Assembly: GCA_023229665.1 (NCBI GenBank)
Contig: JALNYW010000010.1
Span: 1 to 12,388 of the forward strand
Direction: 5' to 3'
DNA length: 12,388 bases
From: Patescibacteria group bacterium
Lineage (GTDB): Bacteria; Patescibacteriota; Patescibacteriia; 2-12-FULL-60-25
Below the pieces are notes generated by a model that did no database searches, was not told where the DNA came from, and saw only the letters and a program-made list of their open reading frames with translations. Numbering within the stretch: position 1 is the first letter of the stretch; each line of letters opens with the position of its first letter. Position numbers and translations under genes: made by a program. Of the stretch, positions 5,696 to 12,388 are shown one piece after another.

Positions 5696-5925
5696 AGTCC
5701 GACAATCTTGCGGATGCGGGCGCTCACCACTTCACCCGACACAAGTACCGAGGGATCACGCTCGGCTTCGGCAAGGCGGGCTTGGGCAACCTTGGCCCAT
5801 GCCTCGGCGTGCCCGGCGTCAATGCCCCCGTGCTTGGCGATGACGATGCGGTCGATCAGGTCGGCCACCACGTCGTCGGGCCATTGACGGGTCTCTTCAA
5901 CAATTGCGTCGAGGGTGATGGGCAT
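5692..5925 (-). CDS. Unstab_antitox-family addiction-module antitoxin
   Basis: The 77-residue protein starts MPITLDAIVEETRQWPDDVV and contains DLIDRIVIAKHGG and HAEAWAKVAQARLAEAERDP. This matches the short 'putative addiction module component' family (Unstab_antitox, PF09720), whose members sit just before ParE/RelE-type toxins and bind them through a C-terminal segment. The short length, high Asp/Glu and Ala content and four-base overlap with the toxin all agree. The frame stays open upstream to 6165, but those residues cover palindromic intergenic DNA and do not look coding, so ATG 5925 is preferred. No clear ribosome-binding site. It is the first gene of the three-gene operon. Confidence 0.85.
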   Translation of the reverse strand: MPITLDAIVEETRQWPDDVVADLIDRIVIAKHGGIDAGHAEAWAKVAQARLAEAERDPSVLVSGEVVSARIRKIVGL

Positions 5926-5999
5926 GGAGCTAAGTTGAGCGGATCGGACGAGGTTGGCAACAGGGGAGCAGGAGTCGGGCCGTGGCGGGCGGAGTCGGA

Positions 6000-6020
6000 C
6001 ACAGACAAGAAATGTCTGTG
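6000..6020. repeat. 8-bp inverted repeat upstream of the toxin-antitoxin operon
   Basis: CACAGACA (6000-6007) and TGTCTGTG (6013-6020) are separated by five bases, about 75 bases before the antitoxin start. It may be an operator for autoregulation or, as I recall similar 'GGCACAGACA...TGTCTGTG' palindromes elsewhere in this group, another dispersed repeat. Confidence 0.5.
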
Positions 6021-6067
6021 CCACATCGGCGCTGGTCGTGACATCAGTTTCTGTGTGAATGACGGAC

Positions 6068-6093
6068 GGCGCGTTAGGGACAACGCGCCCTAC
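6068..6093 (-). repeat. REP-like palindrome 3
   Basis: On the minus strand GTAGGGC leads into an 8-bp perfect inverted repeat (6068-6075 against 6082-6089) with a six-base loop. The format (GTAG head, GC-rich hairpin) matches the units at 6131-6162 and 6262-6291. It lies between the nrdA terminator and the toxin-antitoxin operon. Confidence 0.6.
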
Positions 6094-6098
6094 CCCAT

Positions 6099-6127
6099 AA
6101 AAAAGCCCCGACGGGGTCGTCGGGGCT
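6099..6127 (-). terminator. Intrinsic terminator of nrdA
   Basis: On the minus strand AGCCCCGAC (arms 6119-6127 and 6104-6112) forms a nine-base-pair hairpin with a six-base loop, followed by six T residues (6104-6099). It lies 39 bases after the nrdA stop. A REP-like unit sits between the stop codon and this terminator. Confidence 0.85.
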
Positions 6128-6130
6128 CCA

Positions 6131-6162
6131 ACGGAGCGGCGCGCCCAGCGGTCACGCCCTAC
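6131..6162 (-). repeat. REP-like palindrome 2, between nrdA stop and its terminator
   Basis: On the minus strand GTAGGGCGTGACCGCTGGGC runs into GCGCCGCTCCG. GGCGTG and CGCGCC form the stem (one G.U pair). The GTAGGGC head and the GCCGCTCCG tail are shared with the unit inside the nrdA coding region at 6262-6291. It sits three bases downstream of the nrdA stop codon. Confidence 0.55.
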
Positions 6163-6165
6163 CAT

Positions 6166-9100
6166 TTACTGGCAGGCTTCGCATTCGCCGCCGTTGCGCA
6201 TCGCTTCGATGCTGCAGGCGGTTTTTTCGGCTGCGGTGTAGGTTTTCTTGGCCGGAGCGTCGGAGCGGCCTGACGCAAGGTCAGGCCCTACGGGGGCAGC
6301 GGAGTGGCTGCCGCCGGCGTCGCCGCTGTTTTGGCCACCCGAGGCACCCTCGCCCACCGCGCCGCGCATTTCCTTTTTCACGCCGACGGTCGCTTTCTCG
6401 ATGTTCGAGGCGCCAAGGGTGCGGAGGTAGTAGGTGGTCTTGAGGCCGGTGTGCCAGGCCTGGCGATACATGTGGGACAGGTTCTTGAGGTCCGGAGTCT
6501 TGAGCCAGAGGTTCACGGACTGAGACTGGTCGATCCATTTCTGGCGGCGGGCGGCGGCTTCGATGACCCACTTGAAATCAATGTCGAAGGCGGTCAGGTA
6601 CTTCGCCTTCAGGTCGGCGGGGACGGCGTCGATGTCTTTCAGGTCGCCGTCGAAATACTTGAGGTTGTCCATCATCTCCTGGTTCCAGAGGCCGCGCGCC
6701 TTGAGGTCCTTCACGAGGAAGTAATTCAGGACGATGAACTCGCCGGAGAGATTGCTCTTCACGAAGAGGTTCTTGTAGGTGGGCTCGATGCAGGGCGAGG
6801 TGGCCGTGATGTTCGAGATGGTGGCGGTGGGCGCGATGGCGAGGACGTTGCTGTTGCGCATGCCGTGGCGGGCGATCTTGGCGCGGAGAGGCGTCCAATC
6901 CATCTTGCCGCCGCGGGGGACTTCGACTTCGACGCCGCGTTCTTTCTCGAGGATATCAATGGTGTCCTGCGGGAGGAGGCCGCGGTCCCACTTGGAGCCT
7001 TTGTAGGAGCTGTAGGTGCCGCGTTCGGCGGCGAGGTCGGAGGAGGCTTCGTAGGCGTAGTAGGCGATGGCTTCCATGGCTTCGTCGTTGAACTCGACGG
7101 CTTCCTTGGAGGCGAAGGCGTGGCCTTTGATGTAGAGGGCGTGGGCGAGACCCATGACGCCGAGGCCGATGGGGCGGTGGCGGCGGTTGGAGGTCTCGGC
7201 GGCCTTGGTGGGGTAGAAGTTGATGTCGATGACGTTGTCCAAGGCGCGCACGGCGGTCTGGATGGTCTCGCGGAGCTTCTTGTGGTCGAGCTGGCCGTCG
7301 GGGAGGAGGTGGTTCTCGAGGATGACGGAGCCGAGGTTGCAGACGGCGGTCTCGTCGTTGGAGGTGTTGAGGGTGATCTCGGTGCAGAGGTTCGAGGAGT
7401 GGATGACGCCGACGTGGTCCTGCGGAGAGCGGAGGTTGCAGGCGTCCTTGAAGGTGATCCAGGGGTGGCCGGTCTCGAAGAGCATCGAGAGCATTTTCTT
7501 CCAGAGTTCGAGGGCTTCGATCTTCTGGCCGTAGATTTTGCCGTCCTCGGCGAGTTTCTCGTAGCGGACGTAGGCTTCCTCGAACTTCTTGCCGTAGAGT
7601 TCGTGGAGGTCGGGGGTTTCGTTGGCGCGGAAGAGGGTCCACTGGGCGCGGGCCTCCATGCGTTTCATGAAGAGGTCGGGAATCCAGTTGGCCGTGTTCA
7701 TGTCGTGCGTGCGGCGGCGGTCGTCGCCGGTGTTCTTGCGCAGCTCGAGGAACTCGAAGATGTCGTTGTGCCAGGATTCGAGGTAGGCGCAGCCGGAGCC
7801 CTTGCGCTTGCCGCCCTGGTTGACGGCGACGAGCTGGTCGTTGTGGAGTTTCAGGAACGGGATGACGCCCTGGGACTCGCCGTTGGTGCCGCCGATGTGC
7901 GCGCCGGTGCCGCGGACGGCGGTCCAGGAGCCGCCGAGGCCGCCGGCCCACTTGGAGAGCTGGGCGTTTTCGGCGATGCCGCGATACATGATGCCTTCGA
8001 GGGAGTCATCGACGTAGTAGAGGTAGCAGGAGGAGAGCTGGGAGTGGAGCGTGCCGGAGTTGAAGAGGGTCGGCGTGCTGGAGCAGAAGCGGCGGCTCTT
8101 GTAGAGTTCGTAGAGGCCGGTGACCTTGGCCTCGCGGTCGCCGGGTTCGTCGATGAAGAGTCCCATGGAAACGCGAATCCAGAAGAACTGGGGCGTCTCG
8201 AGGCGGCGGGAGGGTTTTACCGTCTTGTCGATGATCAGGTAGCGGTCGTAGAGGGTCTGGACGCCGAGGAAGTCGAGTTCGAGGTCGGCGGTGGGGTCGA
8301 GGACGGCGGCGAGTTTCTCGAGGTTGAAGTCGAGGAGCTTGGGGTTGAGGCGCTTGATGGCGGCGCCGTGGGCGAGGTATTTCTTGAAGGCGGCGACGTG
8401 GAAGGCCTTCAGCTTGGCGATGCCGTCTTTCACGATGTCCCAGCCGAGGACTTCTTCGTAGATGTAGGTGAGCTGGATGCGGCCGGCGAACTTGGCGAAG
8501 TCGGCGTCTTTCTCGATGAGGGTCTTCGAATTGAGGATGATGGTCTGGTCGAGGTCCTTCTTGGAGATCTGGTCGAAGACGGAGCGGAGGAGCTCGGCCT
8601 CGATCTCGTCGGTGGAGAGGCAGAGGTCGAGTCCGATGGAGGCGAAGGCGATGCGGGCCTTCAGGTCGGCGCGGTCCCAGAGGTGGTTCTCACCGTTGGG
8701 GAGCTTGACCACGATCATGGTGGGCTGGGCGGGCTCGGCGGGAGCGGCCTCGGTGGCGACGGGATCGGCGGCGCGTTCTTCCATGCGGAGGGCGCGGTAG
8801 AGGATGTAGGCTTCGGCGACTTTGTAGTGGCCGGCCTTCATGAGCTCTTCCTGCACGATGTCCTGGATCTCTTCGATGTGGACGAAGGATTGCTTGGAGG
8901 CGTTGACGCGGGCGGCGACGGCCTGGGTGATGGCGACGGCGGGACCGCTGTCGCGGTGGAGCGAGAGGAAGGACTTGCGGACGGCGATCTCGACTTTCTG
9001 GGGGATGAAGGGGACGACCTGCTTGTTGCGGCGGATGACGCGGAGGGTGCCGACGGCGTGGGGGGCGGGCGTGAGGAGCTTGCGGCTGCGGTTAAGGAGG

Positions 9101-9504
9101 AGGCTCTTGGCGACGTCGTAGGCGTTGTTGTCCACGAGGGTCTTCTCGATGAGCTCGTAGAGGTCGTTGAGCGAGATGCGGAGGGGCGACGTGCGGAGGG
9201 ACTCGGCGGCGAGGTTGGCGGCGACTTCCTTCACGATGCGGCCCACGAAGGCGCGGGTGTCGGCGGTAAAGATGTTGGTGGTCTCGCCGCGGGCGAGATG
9301 GACGTTGGTGACGGCGCGGCCGAGGGTGTCGGCGATCTCGGCGAGGTCGAAGCGGGTCTCACCCTGCGGGGCGAGAAGGATGATCTCGGGGAGCAGGGGC
9401 GTGTCGGAGGTGACGGAGTCGGCCCAGGCGAAGTTGGGCTTGTTTTCGACGGGGGTGTGGGTGGCGCGTTTGAGGGCGAGATCGTGGGAGAGCGAAGGAT
9501 TCAT
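6166..9504 (-). CDS. nrdA: Class I ribonucleotide reductase, large (alpha) subunit
   Basis: NrdA reduces ribonucleoside diphosphates to deoxyribonucleotides, the rate-setting step of DNA precursor synthesis. The 1112-residue protein is longer than E. coli NrdA (~760) because of three N-terminal ATP-cone-like regions (about 38-145, 150-245, 262-350) that would sense ATP/dATP, as in chlamydial NrdA. Catalytic residues: C493 (SSCYLYY) and C722 (AVCNLG) as the redox pair, N705/C707/E709 in SSNLCTEITL as the active site, Y1025-Y1026 (LKTTYYLRT) for radical transfer, and C1108/C1111 (GGECEACQ) as the tail dithiol. ATG 9504 (MNPSLSHDLA) is preferred; the 56 open residues upstream look non-coding. 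Residues 1068-1081 derive from an in-frame REP-like palindrome. It lies downstream of nrdB on the same strand, separated by 269 bp. Confidence 0.97.
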   Translation of the reverse strand: MNPSLSHDLALKRATHTPVENKPNFAWADSVTSDTPLLPEIILLAPQGETRFDLAEIADTLGRAVTNVHLARGETTNIFTADTRAFVGRIVKEVAANLAAESLRTSPLRISLNDLYELIEKTLVDNNAYDVAKSLLLNRSRKLLTPAPHAVGTLRVIRRNKQVVPFIPQKVEIAVRKSFLSLHRDSGPAVAITQAVAARVNASKQSFVHIEEIQDIVQEELMKAGHYKVAEAYILYRALRMEERAADPVATEAAPAEPAQPTMIVVKLPNGENHLWDRADLKARIAFASIGLDLCLSTDEIEAELLRSVFDQISKKDLDQTIILNSKTLIEKDADFAKFAGRIQLTYIYEEVLGWDIVKDGIAKLKAFHVAAFKKYLAHGAAIKRLNPKLLDFNLEKLAAVLDPTADLELDFLGVQTLYDRYLIIDKTVKPSRRLETPQFFWIRVSMGLFIDEPGDREAKVTGLYELYKSRRFCSSTPTLFNSGTLHSQLSSCYLYYVDDSLEGIMYRGIAENAQLSKWAGGLGGSWTAVRGTGAHIGGTNGESQGVIPFLKLHNDQLVAVNQGGKRKGSGCAYLESWHNDIFEFLELRKNTGDDRRRTHDMNTANWIPDLFMKRMEARAQWTLFRANETPDLHELYGKKFEEAYVRYEKLAEDGKIYGQKIEALELWKKMLSMLFETGHPWITFKDACNLRSPQDHVGVIHSSNLCTEITLNTSNDETAVCNLGSVILENHLLPDGQLDHKKLRETIQTAVRALDNVIDINFYPTKAAETSNRRHRPIGLGVMGLAHALYIKGHAFASKEAVEFNDEAMEAIAYYAYEASSDLAAERGTYSSYKGSKWDRGLLPQDTIDILEKERGVEVEVPRGGKMDWTPLRAKIARHGMRNSNVLAIAPTATISNITATSPCIEPTYKNLFVKSNLSGEFIVLNYFLVKDLKARGLWNQEMMDNLKYFDGDLKDIDAVPADLKAKYLTAFDIDFKWVIEAAARRQKWIDQSQSVNLWLKTPDLKNLSHMYRQAWHTGLKTTYYLRTLGASNIEKATVGVKKEMRGAVGEGASGGQNSGDAGGSHSAAPVGPDLASGRSDAPAKKTYTAAEKTACSIEAMRNGGECEACQ
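6262..6291 (-). repeat. REP-like palindrome 1, inside the nrdA coding sequence
   Basis: On the minus strand GTAGGGCCTGAC (6291-6280), a five-base loop and GTCAGGCC (6274-6267) form an eight-base-pair GTAG-headed hairpin, followed by GCTCCG as in the unit at 6131-6162. It encodes the core of residues SAAPVGPDLASGRS of the NrdA tail linker. The broken nrdA copy at 4648 has only EKKAE here, so about 30 extra bases are present and the frame is kept. Confidence 0.75.
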
Positions 9505-9643
9505 CTGCGGAAAGGACGGGACGGGCGGTGGACGTTGAAGGGAGGAAGCCGGAGGGCCGGCGGAAACAGGCAGGAAGGGACGACGGGGGAGACTAGAAAA
9601 ACGCCTGTATTGAAACAGACGTGACAAACAACTCAGACGGCAC

Positions 9644-9675
9644 CCGCAGCAGTTGCGGTGCCGCAACTGCACGGG
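9644..9675. promoter_or_regulatory. Strong palindrome in the nrdB-nrdA spacer
   Basis: GCAGTTGCGG (9649-9658) and CCGCAACTGC (9661-9670) are perfect complements with a two-base centre, and CCCG/CGGG extend the stem outward. No T-run follows, so it is not a standard terminator. It lies about 145 bases before the nrdA start, in the transcript between nrdB and nrdA. It could be an operator, an RNA processing or stabilising stem that sets the nrdB:nrdA ratio, or a further dispersed palindrome. The rest of 9505-9773 shows no gene and no clear promoter. Confidence 0.45.
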
Positions 9676-9773
9676 TTAGATTTAAAATGTGAACTTGGGG
9701 TAAAAGAAACGGCGGGGCGGTCGGAGAAACGGAAGCTGGTCAGGGATAGGGAACGATGAAACGACGGAGGACA

Positions 9774-10859
<1,086 letters not shown>

Positions 10860-10995
10860 GGCTGGAGTTGAAAAATGGCTACGGAAGGGATGAGTGGGCT
10901 TAAGGAGGGGAAAACCAAGCTAAGCGGGTGCTGTTTTTAACACGCACAAGGCACAGGCGAACCAAAGTTGCCGGAACTTGCTGACGCATTACTAA

Positions 10996-11043
10996 CCACA
11001 ACCCGTAGTGGTCGCTTGCTTGATATGCCACTACCCATGGGTT
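10996..11043 (-). promoter_or_regulatory. Tandem NrdR-box-like operators upstream of nrdB
   Basis: Two 16-bp sites, CCACAACCCGTAGTGG (10996-11011) and CCACTACCCATGGGTT (11028-11043), fit the known NrdR box pattern CAC-n-A-nnnn-T-n-GTG; the first is exact at those positions, the second departs at one end. They start 32 bp apart, about three helical turns, as paired NrdR boxes do. The AT-rich centre typical of NrdR boxes is replaced by CCCG/CCCA. NrdR is the ATP/dATP-sensing repressor of RNR genes. A TTGACG on the minus strand (11062-11057) adjoins the sites, though a good -10 is not obvious. No other gene is visible in 10860-11408. Confidence 0.5.
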
Positions 11044-11349
11044 TCCACCAAAACCCCGTCAATCGGTTTATCGCAAATCCCGCGTTAATTTTGCCTGAAT
11101 TTAGGCTTGCGGGAAGCCCGGACCGTTTGCCCCGAGGGAAAATCTCGAGGAAACAGCCTGATGAACGAAACGCAGAGCCTTTCGAAGATCCCTCTACCCT
11201 GTCCCCCGGCAACGCCCCGGAGTCCGTCTGCGCCGGTATCCGGCATCCACAATGCCGGTTAAAAGCCAACCCGGACAGATGAAAAATCGTCTATTTCAAC
11301 TACACTTATTGTATTTTATTTTAAGATACACACGACTCATAATTCGCAT

Positions 11350-11392
11350 AAAAATCGCATTTTATCCGTATATTTTTAAAAATTCGGATACA
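11350..11392. repeat. AT-rich region with inverted repeat
   Basis: Between the nrd regulatory region and the methyltransferase gene, about 11280-11400 is strikingly AT-rich for this window. Within it ATCCG and CGGAT flank a perfect 12-bp palindrome, ATTTTTAAAAAT. It could serve as a terminator for the methyltransferase gene (which ends at 11409 on the minus strand) or as an AT-rich promoter or nucleoid-protein site. I cannot decide between these. Confidence 0.35.
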
Positions 11393-11408
11393 GAACAAAG
11401 ATCCCGAA

Positions 11409-11900
11409 TCACCTGCATTGAACAGGACAATCAGCCAGCGTAATGGGCCCGGACCACCCTCGTTGATAATGGACCGCCCCCAGTTGAAATCCGCTTTGAG
11501 GAAAGCTGCGCGGAGTCTCAACCAACAAGATGGATCTGAGCCCGAAGCCTTGTTCTCGCGCAATCCGGAGCCTGGCTCGAGTCCAAGCGTGATTCACCGT
11601 CATTAAAAAGACCACATTATCGGCCAAAGAGAAGGCATGGGTCATAAAACCACGAATCTGGCTCCACGGAGGATTCGTTATGATCCAGTCAACGGACCGC
11701 TGGTAAGCGAAAAAATCGCGATCACGTTTGATTTCGCACCATTCGGCGCCTGGAAGATGCGTCAAAAAATGCCCTTCGCCGGCACAAGGCTCGAGAATTC
11801 GGCCCGCAGGCTTAAAATAGGCAACTATTTCGCCCGCCAACTCCAATGGAGTCTGGATATCGTCATTCGAGACATAGTCTCGGTTGGGCTGAAAACGCAT
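11409..11900 (-). CDS. Small N6-adenine-type DNA methyltransferase-like protein (orphan)
   Basis: The 163-residue protein has the SAM-dependent N6-adenine methyltransferase motif order. An N-terminal TPLELAGEIVAYFKP (motif X region) comes first, then RILEPCAGEGHFLTHLP (motif I, SAM binding, residues ~35-50) and CEIKRDRDF (acidic end of strand 2). Next come DWIITNPPWSQ (motif IV, NPPW at 76-79) and VVFLMTVNHAW (strand 5). There is no separate target-recognition domain and no restriction gene nearby. It is therefore an orphan, phage-like or solitary enzyme; an RNA substrate cannot be excluded. ATG 11900 (MRFQPNRDYVSNDD) is preferred, because 34 further open residues upstream are basic and unconvincing. 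Composition is lower in GC than nrdBA, suggesting transfer. It lies downstream of the rRNA operon on the same strand, behind a terminator. Confidence 0.75.
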   Translation of the reverse strand: MRFQPNRDYVSNDDIQTPLELAGEIVAYFKPAGRILEPCAGEGHFLTHLPGAEWCEIKRDRDFFAYQRSVDWIITNPPWSQIRGFMTHAFSLADNVVFLMTVNHAWTRARLRIAREQGFGLRSILLVETPRSFPQSGFQLGAVHYQRGWSGPITLADCPVQCR

Positions 11901-12017
11901 AAAATGAGTAGGCGACTTCCGCCGCCGCCTGCAAACCAAAGTTGCAATCGCCGACCGGTGAAGTCCGGACCCGAGTAGTTCCAGTTTTCGACACAACTCC
12001 AAGTCCAGTACGAAGAA

Positions 12018-12049
12018 GACCCGGATACTGCTTTCGCAGTATCCGGGTC
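12018..12049 (-). terminator. rRNA operon terminator
   Basis: GACCCGGATACTG (12018-12030) and its exact complement (12037-12049) form a 13-bp stem with a six-base loop. On the minus strand it lies six bases after the 5S gene and is followed by the T-rich TCTTCTTCG. Position and strength fit the end of the rRNA transcript. Confidence 0.85.
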
Positions 12050-12054
12050 ATAAA

Positions 12055-12169
12055 CCTGGCAACGACCTACTCTCGCGGGGCCTAACGCCCTACTACCATT
12101 GGCTGCTCGGGGCTTAACGGCCGTGTTCGGGATGGGAACGGGTGGAACCCCCGGCATATTATCACCAGG
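12055..12169 (-). rRNA. rrf: 5S ribosomal RNA
   Basis: On the minus strand the gene starts CCTGGTGATAATATGCCGGG and contains the conserved loop CCATCCCGAACACGG, then GTTAAGCCCCGAGCAGCC and GCGAGAGTAGGTCGTTGCCA, ending GG. The terminal CCTGG/CCAGG pair forms helix I. The length of about 115 nt is normal. Followed by a strong terminator. Confidence 0.95.
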
Positions 12170-12268
12170 AAGTGAAACCAGACAGTGATGTCGGGTAATT
12201 GAGCAAAAATTTAGATCTTATAATCAGGTAAGGAGGTCAAATAAACGCCTAGAGAGGTGTCTGCATAA

Positions 12269-12388
12269 ACCGGCAAGGTCATTAGTAGCAGTAAACTGAA
12301 CGTATTACTACGCTTACATTTCTGCCCTATCAACCGGGTGGTCTACCCGGACCTTGCACCGTCTTGCGACGGATTGTGATCTTATCTT
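12269..12388 (-). rRNA. rrl: 23S ribosomal RNA, 3' end (partial)
   Basis: On the minus strand the right edge reads into the conserved 23S 3' end: GGGTAGACCACCCGGTTGAT, AGGGCAGAAATGTAAGCGTA, GTAATACGTTCAG and CTACTAATGACC. This corresponds to the E. coli '...accAggTTGATaggc...GTAAGCG...gTACTAATgaacc' region. The gene continues beyond the window. The exact 3' end is estimated. The ~100-bp stretch to 5S (12170-12268) is internal transcribed spacer without a tRNA. Confidence 0.93.

Noticed and set aside
5926..6165. N-terminal extension of the antitoxin to 157 residues
   Set aside because: It would translate REP-like units and an inverted repeat. The family is normally about 70-80 residues, which fits ATG 5925.
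6956..7951. 331-residue minus-strand frame inside nrdA
   Set aside because: Extreme Arg/Pro/His composition typical of a shifted frame of a GC-rich gene; no motif.
6304..9624. 1106-residue open frame antisense to nrdA
   Set aside because: It is an artefact of high-GC codon bias on the opposite strand. The translation is a monotonous run of Gly/Val/Glu/Asp without domains, while the opposite strand encodes a clear NrdA.
9505..9672. 56-residue N-terminal extension of NrdA
   Set aside because: The frame is open, but the residues (Arg, Pro, Cys rich) look non-coding and pass through the strong palindrome at 9649-9670. MNPSLSHDLA at 9504 is a natural start.
10968..11282. 104-residue plus-strand frame upstream of nrdB
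   Set aside because: Covers the putative NrdR boxes and promoter region; no motif and no convincing start.

Overview
The window reads as GC-rich bacterial chromosome from a Verrucomicrobiota-type organism, most likely Opitutales/Opitutaceae. The reasons are inferential: a ribonucleotide reductase of the chlamydial class Ic kind with several N-terminal ATP-cones, many GTAG-headed REP-like palindromes, weak or absent Shine-Dalgarno sequences, and a small lysine/arginine-tailed hypothetical protein that I associate with this order. No database search was possible, so the lineage is a judgement.

Layout, left to right. Positions 1-1340 hold IS110-family material: a probable C-terminal scrap of one transposase at the left edge, then a leader with strong hairpins that could encode a bridge RNA, then a transposase gene with its RuvC-like DEDD core and Tnp serine motif present but its last ~50-60 residues missing. 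REP-like palindromes flank it, including an inverted REP pair at 1265-1337. A small coiled-coil hypothetical protein (1346-1696, minus strand) follows, then 0.6 kb of repeats and a protein remnant.

Positions ~2470-4600 are lower in GC and look acquired and partly decayed. They hold a frameshifted helical protein, an unrecognised 137-aa protein, an HEPN protein with an R-x4-H motif whose natural start appears lost, and, converging on it with overlapping ends, a membrane-anchored coiled-coil protein. The set resembles a broken defence or toxin module.

Positions 4604-6165 hold a terminator, a broken second copy of the nrdA 3' end (4648-4983), and a compact minus-strand operon: Unstab_antitox antitoxin, ParE toxin, HigA-like HTH protein. 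Its upstream region is packed with palindromes.

Positions 6166-10859 carry the main functional unit, nrdB then nrdA on the minus strand: the aerobic ribonucleotide reductase. NrdB lacks the radical tyrosine (Leu136 instead) and has Glu as first metal ligand, as in Mn/Fe class Ic enzymes. NrdA has three ATP-cone-like regions, and its C-terminal tail contains an in-frame REP-like palindrome absent from the broken copy. Upstream of nrdB two NrdR-box-like palindromes lie 32 bp apart, which suggests NrdR repression of the operon.

Positions 11409-12388 hold a small orphan N6-adenine methyltransferase-like gene, the rRNA terminator, 5S rRNA and the 3' end of 23S rRNA, all on the minus strand.
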